In this document: positions 27,970 through 35,878 of the stretch, one piece after another | Numbering within the stretch: position 1 is the stretch's first letter | Layout of the letters: the number at the start of each line of letters is the position of its first letter | DNA from: Candidatus Methylopumilus sp. | GTDB lineage: Bacteria > Pseudomonadota > Gammaproteobacteria > Burkholderiales > Methylophilaceae | DNA: 64,000 nucleotides | Assembly (NCBI GenBank): GCA_009693175.1 | Contig: SHXT01000001.1 | Span: 1-64,000, forward strand | Reading direction: 5' to 3' | Position numbers and translations under genes: made by a program | The notes under the pieces: generated by a model | Databases searched by the model: none | The model's input: only the letters and a program-made list of their open reading frames with translations | What the model was told of the DNA's origin: nothing

Positions 27970-28815
27970 ATGAAAATTTGTTTTACAAAAATGCATGGGA
28001 TTGGGAATGACTTTATGGTGCTTGATTATACAAAGTCACCTTTCACATTATCAAAGGCTACGATTCAATCATTGTCTCATCGGCATCTAGGCATTGGATT
28101 TGATCAACTTCTTGTAGTTGAAACTAGCTCACTCAAAGATGTTGACTTTAAATATCGTATCTTTAATCAAGATGGTGGCGAGGTAGAACAATGCGGTAAT
28201 GGGGCACGTTGTTTTTATCGATTTGTAAAAGACCAAAATCTTACACATAAAAAAATTATTCGCGTCAAAACTAAATCAGGCGTAATCGAGCTGAGTGAAG
28301 ACGATCAACATATGATTGAAGTTAATATGGGTGAGCCCATTTTCACACCTAAACTTATTCCATTTATTTCAGAGGTCGAACAAAATTTATATCCTATAAA
28401 AATTGATCTCCCTCAGCAAAAAAAAACTATCAATATCAATATATTGTCGATGGGAAATCCTCATGCAGTTATAACGGTCAAGGATTTGAATAAAGTCACG
28501 ATTGAGACCTTAGGCCCTTATTTAGAATCACATCCGCTTTTCCCAAAGCGTGTCAATGTCGGTTTTATGAAAATTATAAATTCAAATCATATTCACTTAC
28601 GTGTCTATGAAAGAGGCGTAGGTGAAACACTTGCCTGCGGAACGGGTGCTTGCGCTGCTGTGGTATCTGGTATTAAAAATCAAATACTCACATCTCCTGT
28701 CAAAGTTGATATGAGGGGTGGCAATCTCATCATTGACTGGAAAGGTCTTGGCTATCCTGTCATGATGAAAGGGCCCGCTATTACTGTTTATAAAGGAGAA
28801 GTTGAAATCGCTTAA
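27970..28815 (+). CDS. dapF: Diaminopimelate epimerase
   Basis: 281 residues. It interconverts LL- and meso-diaminopimelate for lysine and peptidoglycan synthesis. The two catalytic cysteines are in EQCGNGARC (Cys75) and LACGTGACAA (near residue 222). The start FTKMHGIGNDF is typical. It is followed 5 bp later by xerC, a widespread dapF-xerC linkage. Confidence 0.96.
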   Translation: MKICFTKMHGIGNDFMVLDYTKSPFTLSKATIQSLSHRHLGIGFDQLLVVETSSLKDVDFKYRIFNQDGGEVEQCGNGARCFYRFVKDQNLTHKKIIRVKTKSGVIELSEDDQHMIEVNMGEPIFTPKLIPFISEVEQNLYPIKIDLPQQKKTININILSMGNPHAVITVKDLNKVTIETLGPYLESHPLFPKRVNVGFMKIINSNHIHLRVYERGVGETLACGTGACAAVVSGIKNQILTSPVKVDMRGGNLIIDWKGLGYPVMMKGPAITVYKGEVEIA

Positions 28816-28820
28816 ACTTT

Positions 28821-29714
28821 ATGGAACACAATCTCTTCCAAAAAAGCTATATCGATTACCTCACTTTTGAAAAAGGTTTAAGTGCTAACTCAATTAAAAG
28901 TTACACACATGATCTTGTGCAGCTCGTCCAACTGATCGAACACGATCGCTTTGAATCTGTCAAAATTCAAGATATTAGACGAGCAAGTGCAAAACTCAAT
29001 AGCCAAGGACTTAATGGCAAATCGATTGCGCGCATGCTTTCTGCTTGGAGAAGCTTTTTTGATTATCTTATTGAGCGCCATCAGTTTAAAGATAACCCTG
29101 TAAAAGATGTGCACGCGCCTAAAAATGCTAAAACATTACCACAAACCCTGTCTATCGAGCAGATAATCAAACTTATTTCAATCGATGACACCACTTTATT
29201 GGGGTTAAGAGACAAAGCATTCTTAGAGTTATTTTATTCATCTGGACTGCGTTTAAGTGAAGTCGTTAATGTCAATATTAACGATCTCGATTTACATGAA
29301 GGAGTCATCACAGTTACAGGTAAGGGCAACAAAACTCGTATCGTCCCTATGGGTCAACACGCTATAGATGCGATTAAGTCTTGGATTGAAAAGCGCGCTT
29401 CTATTAAGATTCATGAAACTTCAGCTGATGCTTTATTTATTACAGAACGTGGTAAACGTATGACACCGCGTGCGATTCAGTACCGTATCCAAATGTGGGC
29501 CATTAAACAGGGTATTGATAGCACTGTTCATCCTCATTTGTTAAGACATAGCTTTGCGTCGCATGTTTTACAATCAAGCCAAGATCTAAGAGCTGTGCAA
29601 GAAATGTTAGGGCATGCAAACATTAGTTCGACCCAAGTCTATACCCATTTAGATTTTCAACATCTTGCAAATATTTATGACAAAGCACATCCAAGAGCTA
29701 AAAAGAAATCATGA
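28821..29714 (+). CDS. xerC: Tyrosine recombinase XerC
   Basis: 297 residues with a SAM-like N-terminal domain and the full catalytic set: Arg144 (SGLRLSEV), Lys168, His239-x-x-Arg242 (HLLRHSF), His265 (LGHANISS) and Tyr274 (VYTHL). With XerD it resolves chromosome dimers at dif. Length and position after dapF mark it as the housekeeping recombinase rather than a mobile-element integrase. Confidence 0.93.
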   Translation: MEHNLFQKSYIDYLTFEKGLSANSIKSYTHDLVQLVQLIEHDRFESVKIQDIRRASAKLNSQGLNGKSIARMLSAWRSFFDYLIERHQFKDNPVKDVHAPKNAKTLPQTLSIEQIIKLISIDDTTLLGLRDKAFLELFYSSGLRLSEVVNVNINDLDLHEGVITVTGKGNKTRIVPMGQHAIDAIKSWIEKRASIKIHETSADALFITERGKRMTPRAIQYRIQMWAIKQGIDSTVHPHLLRHSFASHVLQSSQDLRAVQEMLGHANISSTQVYTHLDFQHLANIYDKAHPRAKKKS

Positions 29715-29738
29715 CGAATTTAATTTATCTAAGCGCTA

Positions 29739-29775
29739 TTGACGCAGTTCAATTCTTTAAACTATAGTGAAGGTA
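29739..29775 (+). promoter_or_regulatory. Sigma-70 promoter before the small coiled-coil gene and zapA
   Basis: TTGACG (29739-29744) and TATAGT (29763-29768) are 18 bp apart. The start codon ATG at 29775 lies only 6 bases beyond the -10 box, so the transcript would be leaderless or nearly so. The longer reading frame starting at TTG 29739 would overlap this promoter and is not favoured. Confidence 0.55.
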
Positions 29776-29975
29776 TGGAAACAGAACTCATTGCATTAGA
29801 AAAAAAAATTAAGCAGCTCATTGGCTTAATTGAATCTGCACAACAAAAAAATAAAACACTTGAGCGTAATTTAAGTATTACAGAAGCTACACTTATAAAA
29901 CTTCAATCGAATATGAAAGAGGCTAGTGTGCGTCTTGAAAAAATGATGTCTCAACTTCCTGAAGATAGTCTATGA
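29775..29975 (+). CDS. Small coiled-coil protein upstream of zapA
   Basis: 66 residues from METELIALEKK, almost entirely heptad-patterned coiled coil (LEKKIKQLIGLIESAQ to RLEKMMSQL). This resembles the TIGR02449 / ZapB-like small proteins found just before zapA in proteobacteria. A cell-division accessory role is inferred from position. Its stop overlaps the zapA start by 4 bp. Confidence 0.7.
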   Translation: METELIALEKKIKQLIGLIESAQQKNKTLERNLSITEATLIKLQSNMKEASVRLEKMMSQLPEDSL

Positions 29976-30265
29976 GCTCAAAGAATATAACAGTAACCAT
30001 CATGGCGCGCGACTTCGTCATTGCATGTCCCGAAGGCCAAGAAAAAAATTTGATGGATTCAGTAGAATATTTAAACCAAAAAATCAATCTTGTTCAGTCA
30101 CAAGGTTCAATTGTGGGTGTTGATCGCATTATCATTACGGTAGCTCTCAACATCACTAATGAATTTATTAATCAAGGCTCACCTCAAACATTTGATTTAA
30201 CTCAGTTCCGTCAAAAAATTTCTTCGATTGAACATCAAATCGATGAAGTACTTGCGCAAAACTAA
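29972..30265 (+). CDS. zapA: Cell division protein ZapA
   Basis: 97 residues of the ZapA family, with ITVTIMARDFVIACPEGQE at the N-terminus and a C-terminal coiled coil (QKISSIEHQIDEVLAQ). It bundles FtsZ filaments at the division site. As in E. coli, the 6S RNA gene follows directly. Confidence 0.9.
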   Translation: MSSKNITVTIMARDFVIACPEGQEKNLMDSVEYLNQKINLVQSQGSIVGVDRIIITVALNITNEFINQGSPQTFDLTQFRQKISSIEHQIDEVLAQN

Positions 30266-30313
30266 AGATCTGCCTATTCTTTATTAAACATTGCAATGAG
30301 CACGTTTGTTTTT

Positions 30314-30502
30314 TTAAGTGTTGCTTAGGCTAATAATTCCTTGAACTAGTCTATAGCATAGGTTTTAGCTCATCAGGTTGCGGTGTGAGCGATCTAAATT
30401 GGGTGTTCTTATAAGGCACCCTTGGCGATTGCACCTAATGCACCTTAGGCTTTTACCCCTTGAACATTTGGTTCAGGATGCTGGTCTAGGCAACACTTAA
30501 GA
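30314..30502 (+). ncRNA. ssrS: 6S RNA
   Basis: A stretch of about 185 nt directly after zapA. Its ends form a long closing stem (AAGTGTTGCTTAGG at the 5' side with CTAGGCAACACTT at the 3' side), with a mostly double-stranded interior containing a central bulge, as expected for 6S RNA. 6S RNA mimics an open promoter and sequesters sigma-70 RNA polymerase. The zapA-ssrS order is conserved in proteobacteria. Exact ends are estimated. Confidence 0.85.
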
Positions 30503-30558
30503 GAATCAACAGGCTTTTTTTGTTGATCATATTATTTACATTTTTTATTAAAAAAAAT

Positions 30559-31017
30559 ATGCGTTATTGGCTAATGAAATCCGAACCCTCTGATGTCTCG
30601 ATTGATGGCTTAGGAAAATTACCAAAACAAACAATTGATTGGTATGGCGTTAGAAATTATCAAGCACGCAATTTTATGCGAGATCTTATGAAATTGGGTG
30701 ATCTAGCATTTTTCTATCACTCAAATTGCGAGGTACCTGGAATCGCAGGCATTGTTAAAATAAGTAAGCTTGCCTACCCTGATCGTTTTCAATTCGAAAA
30801 AGGTCATAAATATTACGATCCAAAATCAACAACTGAAAACCCGCGCTGGCTTAATGTTGATGTGACACTTGTAAAAAAAACAAATCTTCTAAGCTTAAAA
30901 GAATTAAGAACATTTAAAGCATTACAACATATGCGCATACTTCAAAAAGGTAATCGACTTTCAATTACACCTGTCACCGAAGATGAATGGAAATTCATTG
31001 AAAAATATTTAAAATAA
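30559..31017 (+). CDS. EVE-domain protein
   Basis: 152 residues from MRYWLMKSEPSDVS, which is the canonical start of EVE-domain (thymocyte nuclear protein 1-like) proteins. WYGVRNYQARNFMRD and LAFFYHSNCEVPGIAGI are further family segments. EVE is a PUA-like fold that binds modified bases in DNA or RNA. An upstream in-frame ATG at 30520 would add a 13-residue AT-rich extension and is less likely. It is read from the gap after 6S RNA. Confidence 0.85.
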   Translation: MRYWLMKSEPSDVSIDGLGKLPKQTIDWYGVRNYQARNFMRDLMKLGDLAFFYHSNCEVPGIAGIVKISKLAYPDRFQFEKGHKYYDPKSTTENPRWLNVDVTLVKKTNLLSLKELRTFKALQHMRILQKGNRLSITPVTEDEWKFIEKYLK

Positions 31018-31026
31018 ATACTTCTT

Positions 31027-32070
31027 TTAGTTTGCGTTATCTAAGCTACCCATCGATTTTGGATAAGTCACAATCCCCCAAGGAATCTTTTTATTAGAAA
31101 TATGTTTAGTGACTTCTAATCTCTCGGTATCAATGACTAATATCTCATCTGATTTTCCACAGGCTAGCAAAATATCTTTGTCATCAGGTGAGAAACTAAA
31201 ATGCCAACAACGTCGACCAGTTGGAATGTCTTTAATCTTTTCAAAATTCACTGTGTCATATACCTCTAATGTTTTTGCTTTAGAACTTGCCACAAATAAA
31301 CGCTTACCTTCTCGATCAAAACTTACACCATAGGGTGACTCGCCTGTCGACACTGTTTTAAGATATTTAAATTGATTATCTAATACAATAAAATTGTTTC
31401 CCATTTCCAAGGTCACTACATAATATTTTCCACTAGGTTCAACTTTGATACCGCGTGGGCGATCGCCATATTTTTTTGTAGAAATAGTTTTCAATAATTT
31501 TCCATTACTAAACTTATGCACTGTGATTGTGTTGTCAGCCTCGTTAGTCACGATAATTTCCTTACCGCTTTTACTAAACTCAATGCCTTCTGTTTCAGGG
31601 CCGCCAATAATCTCTCTAATTTTTTTACCTTTTGTTAAATCTACCACGGCAATGCGAGCGGGTATCTTCACTGCACCATTATCATCTTCCTCTTGTCCAG
31701 CAACAGGCGCTTTACCTGTTGATGCGGGTTCAGTTGAAACAAATACTTGATCTTTATATACCCGAATAAATTCTGGATTCTTACCAACTGCAATATGCTT
31801 TACAAATTGATTGGTCGTTAAATCAATCACCGATAAATTATTATCATCTTTATTTGCAGTGATTAAATAATGACCATCTTTAGTGATACCAATACCACGA
31901 GGATTTTTAGCTTGAATATCAATTGAGCCATCTATTTCCATAGTATCTAAATTAATAATACTCACACCGCCTTCTTGATTAGACACATAAGCCTTGCCAC
32001 GATCACCAGCATTTGCTATTGCAAAAGAAATCATTAAGCCTAGTAGGGCAATTAATTTTATAACGCGCAT
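31027..32070 (-). CDS. Exported YVTN-type beta-propeller protein
   Basis: 347 residues with a signal peptide (cleavage about ANA-GDRG, residue 22). Seven-bladed YVTN repeats follow, for example KAYVSNQEGGVSIINLD and FVASSKAKTLEVYD. It resembles the propeller proteins associated with PQQ-dependent alcohol oxidation in methylotrophs. If so, it is periplasmic and accessory to methanol oxidation, but no dehydrogenase or pqq gene is nearby, so that link is inference. Propeller fold is certain; role is not. Confidence 0.7.
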   Translation of the reverse strand: MRVIKLIALLGLMISFAIANAGDRGKAYVSNQEGGVSIINLDTMEIDGSIDIQAKNPRGIGITKDGHYLITANKDDNNLSVIDLTTNQFVKHIAVGKNPEFIRVYKDQVFVSTEPASTGKAPVAGQEEDDNGAVKIPARIAVVDLTKGKKIREIIGGPETEGIEFSKSGKEIIVTNEADNTITVHKFSNGKLLKTISTKKYGDRPRGIKVEPSGKYYVVTLEMGNNFIVLDNQFKYLKTVSTGESPYGVSFDREGKRLFVASSKAKTLEVYDTVNFEKIKDIPTGRRCWHFSFSPDDKDILLACGKSDEILVIDTERLEVTKHISNKKIPWGIVTYPKSMGSLDNAN

Positions 32071-32172
32071 TCCGCTCTCCTAAAATTTTTTACTTTATTA
32101 TTATTATTTAACATTATTTAACAATACCCTAGGGCGTTTCTCCTTCTAATACTTCATGAAAATAAGGAGACG

Positions 32173-33684
32173 CTAACCTAAGAAAAGTTTATACGCTGGG
32201 TTATCTGTTTCATCCCAGAAAGGGTAGCCTAGTTGATTTAAAAAGACTTCAAAATTAATTTCGTCTTCAGGTGGCACTTGCATGCCTACCAACACACGAC
32301 CAAAGTCGGCACCATGGTTACGATAGTGGAATAAACTGATATTCCAGTTATGTCCCATAGTTTCTAAAAACTTCATAAGCGCGCCTAGTTTTTCAGGAAA
32401 CTCAAATCTAAAAATCATTTCATTCTTAGCCTGTGGTGCATGACCTCCCACTAAGTGCCTTAAATGAAGCTTAGCCAATTCATTATCGGTTAAATCGAGT
32501 GTAGGCAATCCTTCTTTATCAAGCAAAGCTTTGATCTGAGACGGCTCATCCGTATCGCTGATTGCGAGGCCAACATAGATGTGCGCATTCTTCGGATCCG
32601 AAAAACGATAATTAAACTCAGTAATATTCCTCTGACCTAATAATTTACAGAAATTTTTAAATGCACCTGGTTTTTCAGGGATTGTGACAGCGAGCACAGC
32701 CTCTCTTTTTTCGCCAATTTCAGCTCGCTCCGCCACAAAGCGTAAGCGATCAAAATTCATGTTAGCCCCTGAAGCAATGCCTACCAAGGTTTCATTTTGT
32801 AATTTATTTTTCTTGATATAAGCCTTCATACCTGCAACAGATAGGGCACCTGCGGGTTCTAATATAGAACGTGTATCTTCAAAGACATCCTTAATCGCCG
32901 CACAAAGTGCATCATTATCAACAACGATCATCTCATCTACATAAGATTGGCAAAGAGGAAAAGTAATCTTCCCAACTTCTTTAACTGCCGCACCATCTGC
33001 AAAAAGACCTACTTGATCGAGCACTACGCGCTCGCCTTTTTTCAAAGATAAAGTCATAGCCTCTGCATCTTTAGCTTCAACACCAATCACTTTAATGTCA
33101 GGTCGTATCGCTTTAACATAGGCTGCGACCCCGGCGAGTAAGCCACCGCCGCCTACACAACAGAAGATTGCATGAATAGGTTTCTTGTATTCATCTAAAA
33201 TTTCTTTGGCAATCGTACCCTGCCCTGCGATGACGTCAGGATCATCGTAAGGATGTACAAAAGTAAGGCCTTCTTTTTTCTCAATCGCAAGCGCATGCTG
33301 ATATGCCTCTGAATAAGAATCCCCCCAAAGAACCACTTCAGCACCACGATGTTTCACCGCTTCAATTTTAATTAAAGGCGTCGTGGTCGGCATCACAATC
33401 ACTGCGCGACATCCTAACTTCTGAGCGCTTAATGCAACGCCTTGTGCGTGATTACCTGCAGAAGATGCAATAACACCCTTATCAAGAAGTTCTTTGGGTA
33501 AGCCTGACATCTTGTTATAGGCACCACGTAATTTAAATGAAAAAACGGGCTGTAAGTCTTCGCGCTTTAATAAAATTTTATTATGAAGACGAGTCGAGAG
33601 ATGTGTTTGAAACTCAAGTGGCGTATTCTTCGCCACGTCATACACTCGTGCTTCATTAATACGTTTTACGTAATCATTCTTCAT
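32173..33684 (-). CDS. ilvA: Threonine ammonia-lyase, biosynthetic
   Basis: 503 residues, the long biosynthetic form. The PLP lysine is Lys51 in FSFKLRGAYNKM, SSAGNHAQGV contacts substrate, and the glycine-rich phosphate loop is CCVGGGGLLAGV. Two ACT-like domains occupy the last ~170 residues and bind isoleucine/valine. It deaminates threonine to 2-oxobutanoate, the first step to isoleucine. It is divergent from rpiA. Confidence 0.95.
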   Translation of the reverse strand: MKNDYVKRINEARVYDVAKNTPLEFQTHLSTRLHNKILLKREDLQPVFSFKLRGAYNKMSGLPKELLDKGVIASSAGNHAQGVALSAQKLGCRAVIVMPTTTPLIKIEAVKHRGAEVVLWGDSYSEAYQHALAIEKKEGLTFVHPYDDPDVIAGQGTIAKEILDEYKKPIHAIFCCVGGGGLLAGVAAYVKAIRPDIKVIGVEAKDAEAMTLSLKKGERVVLDQVGLFADGAAVKEVGKITFPLCQSYVDEMIVVDNDALCAAIKDVFEDTRSILEPAGALSVAGMKAYIKKNKLQNETLVGIASGANMNFDRLRFVAERAEIGEKREAVLAVTIPEKPGAFKNFCKLLGQRNITEFNYRFSDPKNAHIYVGLAISDTDEPSQIKALLDKEGLPTLDLTDNELAKLHLRHLVGGHAPQAKNEMIFRFEFPEKLGALMKFLETMGHNWNISLFHYRNHGADFGRVLVGMQVPPEDEINFEVFLNQLGYPFWDETDNPAYKLFLG

Positions 33685-33767
33685 ATGCTAATTTTCAAGA
33701 GTCACCTTGGCGTGTATGATAGATGTTAAAGCTTCATTATAAATAAAATATAAGGGTTTAAGTAAAA

Positions 33768-34427
33768 ATGGCATTCACGCAAGATGAATTAAAGCAGCAG
33801 GTTGCTAAGGCTGCAATTGACTATGTGAAATCTGGCATCATTGGTATAGGGACAGGTTCTACTGCAAATTACTTCATTGATGAGTTAGCAAAAGTAAAAC
33901 ATAAAATTGATGGTGCAGTTGCAAGTAGTGAGTCTTCCGCTGAGCGTTTACGCAATTATGGTATTGAAGTTTTTGACTTAAATAGTGTTAATGGTATGGA
34001 TATTTATGTCGACGGTGCCGATGAAATCACTGAACACATGCATATGCTTAAAGGTGGTGGTGGTGCACTCACTCGTGAAAAAATCGTAGCCGCGGTCGCT
34101 AAAACCTTTATCTGTATCTGTGATGAAACTAAGTATGTCCCCGTATTAGGTAAGTTTCCACTGCCTGTTGAAGTGCTGCTTATGGCTAAAAGCTATGTGG
34201 CGCGAGAACTTACAAAACTAGGTGGGCAACCTCAATTAAGGAATTTTACAACTGATAACGGCAATGTCATTTTAGACGTACATGATCTCGTCATTAAAGA
34301 CCCTATAGCGATGGAAGCCACTATTAATCAAATTGTAGGTGTTGTGACGAACGGTTTATTTGCCGCGCGCCCAGCAAATGTGCTCTTATTAGCTACAAAA
34401 GATGGTGTTAAAACCATTACAAAATAA
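33768..34427 (+). CDS. rpiA: Ribose-5-phosphate isomerase A
   Basis: 219 residues, standard size. Motifs: [12 protein letters not shown] (phosphate loop), VDGADEI with the catalytic Asp, and [12 protein letters not shown] with the catalytic Lys and Glu region. It interconverts ribose 5-phosphate and ribulose 5-phosphate, also the precursor for KdsD here and relevant to the ribulose monophosphate cycle of methylotrophs. Confidence 0.96.
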   Translation: MAFTQDELKQQVAKAAIDYVKSGIIGIGTGSTANYFIDELAKVKHKIDGAVASSESSAERLRNYGIEVFDLNSVNGMDIYVDGADEITEHMHMLKGGGGALTREKIVAAVAKTFICICDETKYVPVLGKFPLPVEVLLMAKSYVARELTKLGGQPQLRNFTTDNGNVILDVHDLVIKDPIAMEATINQIVGVVTNGLFAARPANVLLLATKDGVKTITK

Positions 34428-34495
34428 ACAACTTTCGACATAAAAATGTCATATTTTAGTAATAAAATTGATACATTAAATTTAAGGTAACAGCT

Positions 34496-35200
34496 ATGGC
34501 TTCAGAACACACCTACAAAGAATACGACAACGAACTGGAATCCGTTCGCGCAAAAGTTTTAGAAATGGGCGGCATTGTCGAAGAACAACTCGTGAATGCT
34601 ATTGAATCGCTCGTGAAATCAGATGCACAAATGGCTCAAAGTGTTATGGATTCTGACCAACGCGTAAATGAACTTGAAATCAAAGTCGATGAAGATTGTT
34701 CACGTATTATTGCAAGGCGCCAGCCTGCAGCAGGCGACCTTCGTATGATTATGATGATCTTAAAGACAATTACTGACTTAGAGCGCATTGGTGATGAGGC
34801 TACAAAAATTGCACGCACTGCTCTTCGGATCAATGAAGATAATCGCATGACTAAACTTCGCTTTAGTGAAGTAAAAACTATGGTTGAAGTGGTGCGCCAA
34901 ATGCTAAGAACATCTCTCGATTCTTTCGCACGCATGGATGTAAGCAAAACTGTTGAAATTGCTAAAAAAGATGAACTTGTGGATGAACAATATCGTTCAA
35001 CAATCCGTCAACTAGTGACTTTCATGTTAGAGGACCCAAGAACAATTTCGATGTCACTCGAAGTGATGTTTGTTGCAAAAGCGATTGAACGTATTGGCGA
35101 TCATGCAAAAAATATTTCTGAATACATTGTCTATACAGTTAAAGGTAAAGACATTCGTCACACAAGCATTAAAGAAATTCAAAAAACTATTAAAGAATAA
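34496..35200 (+). CDS. phoU: Phosphate signalling regulator PhoU
   Basis: 234 residues made of two PhoU three-helix repeats, each with the metal-binding E/D-x(3)-D pattern (LERIGDEATKIA and IERIGDHAKNIS). It restrains the PhoR/PstSCAB system. Neither pst nor phoBR genes are seen here. It follows rpiA by 68 bp and ends just before the convergent yggX-like gene. Confidence 0.94.
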   Translation: MASEHTYKEYDNELESVRAKVLEMGGIVEEQLVNAIESLVKSDAQMAQSVMDSDQRVNELEIKVDEDCSRIIARRQPAAGDLRMIMMILKTITDLERIGDEATKIARTALRINEDNRMTKLRFSEVKTMVEVVRQMLRTSLDSFARMDVSKTVEIAKKDELVDEQYRSTIRQLVTFMLEDPRTISMSLEVMFVAKAIERIGDHAKNISEYIVYTVKGKDIRHTSIKEIQKTIKE

Positions 35201-35473
35201 TTAGTTTTTGGGTGGAATATAGCCTGATGCGCTATCAGCACCCTCACCAAAAAAATAAGCCTCTGTCTGTTCCGTTAAGTATTTTCGTGCAGCTGGATCT
35301 ACAAAACTTAACCTATTCTCATTCACTAGCATCGTTTGATGTTTGAGCCATCCTGCCCAGGCTTCTTTAGAAACATTCTCAAAAATACGTTTGCCCAATG
35401 GGCCTGGATACGGTGGAAAATCTAAACCGTCTAATTCCTTACCTAACTTCACACATTTAACTATTCTTGCCAT
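35201..35473 (-). CDS. Fe(2+)-trafficking protein (YggX family)
   Basis: 90 residues from [13 protein letters not shown], the family's usual start and length, with Cys7 conserved and the [10 protein letters not shown] segment. YggX limits oxidative damage to iron-sulfur proteins. An in-frame ATG at 35497 would add 8 atypical residues, so 35473 is chosen. It overlaps no neighbour but ends one base from phoU. Confidence 0.92.
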   Translation of the reverse strand: MARIVKCVKLGKELDGLDFPPYPGPLGKRIFENVSKEAWAGWLKHQTMLVNENRLSFVDPAARKYLTEQTEAYFFGEGADSASGYIPPKN

Positions 35474-35555
35474 AACTCGATACCCTTCAAAATTCAATCA
35501 ATAAATTTATAAATCTTTAAGTTTTAGTATAGCAAAGATGTGATACGATAATTTC

Positions 35556-35744
35556 AAGTTGTTAGGTGATGAAGACTTCATTTTATCTCGAAGTCGACAT
35601 TGAAACTGGGAAAAAGGTGCGCTAACAGCAATGCCTTCACTGCCCCCGCAACGGTAAGTAAGCGTGGATTCATAATCTATAAGCCACTGAGAGAGATCTT
35701 GGGAAGGCATTGAATCAAATCTTACGAGTCCGAAGACCGGCCTA
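35556..35744 (+). promoter_or_regulatory. Cobalamin (B12) riboswitch
   Basis: The conserved core is complete and in order: GGGAAAAAGGTGCG, the B12 box TGCCCCCGCAACGGTAA, the GCCACTG segment, GGGAAGGC and the closing GAGTCCGAAGACCGGCC. It lies in the ~400-bp gap ahead of a TonB receptor and a BtuM-like gene, as expected for B12-repressed uptake genes. Boundaries are approximate. Confidence 0.95.
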
Positions 35745-35759
35745 TAACTCACATATAGA

Positions 35760-35780
35760 AATACCACGAGGGGTGGTATT
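35760..35780 (+). promoter_or_regulatory. Hairpin after the B12 aptamer (P13-like / expression platform)
   Basis: AATACCAC and GTGGTATT form a perfect 8-bp stem around a GAGGG loop, just 3' of the aptamer. In cobalamin riboswitches the downstream P13 hairpin makes a kissing contact with the aptamer. A further hairpin (ATGCG/CGCAT, 35849-35862) lies close to the receptor start. No clear T-tract follows, which suggests control of translation. Confidence 0.5.
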
Positions 35781-35878
35781 AAAATGATGCGCTATTTTTT
35801 CATCTATTAATATTTTCCTCTAGTTATTTCTTTTTACGATTAATTTCATGCGGGGCCGCATGGTTATTTGAAATTACT

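Noticed and set aside
28821..29714. XerC as the integrase of the tRNA-Phe island
   Set aside because: Length, motifs and the dapF linkage mark the housekeeping dimer-resolution enzyme, 11 kb from the island.
30500..30540. Intrinsic terminator after 6S RNA
   Set aside because: ATCAACA/TGTTGAT can pair, but the T-run sits in the loop rather than after the stem, so terminator function is not supported.
35507..35767. 86-codon minus-strand reading frame
   Set aside because: It lies antisense to the cobalamin riboswitch; conserved RNA motifs explain the sequence and the translation resembles no protein.
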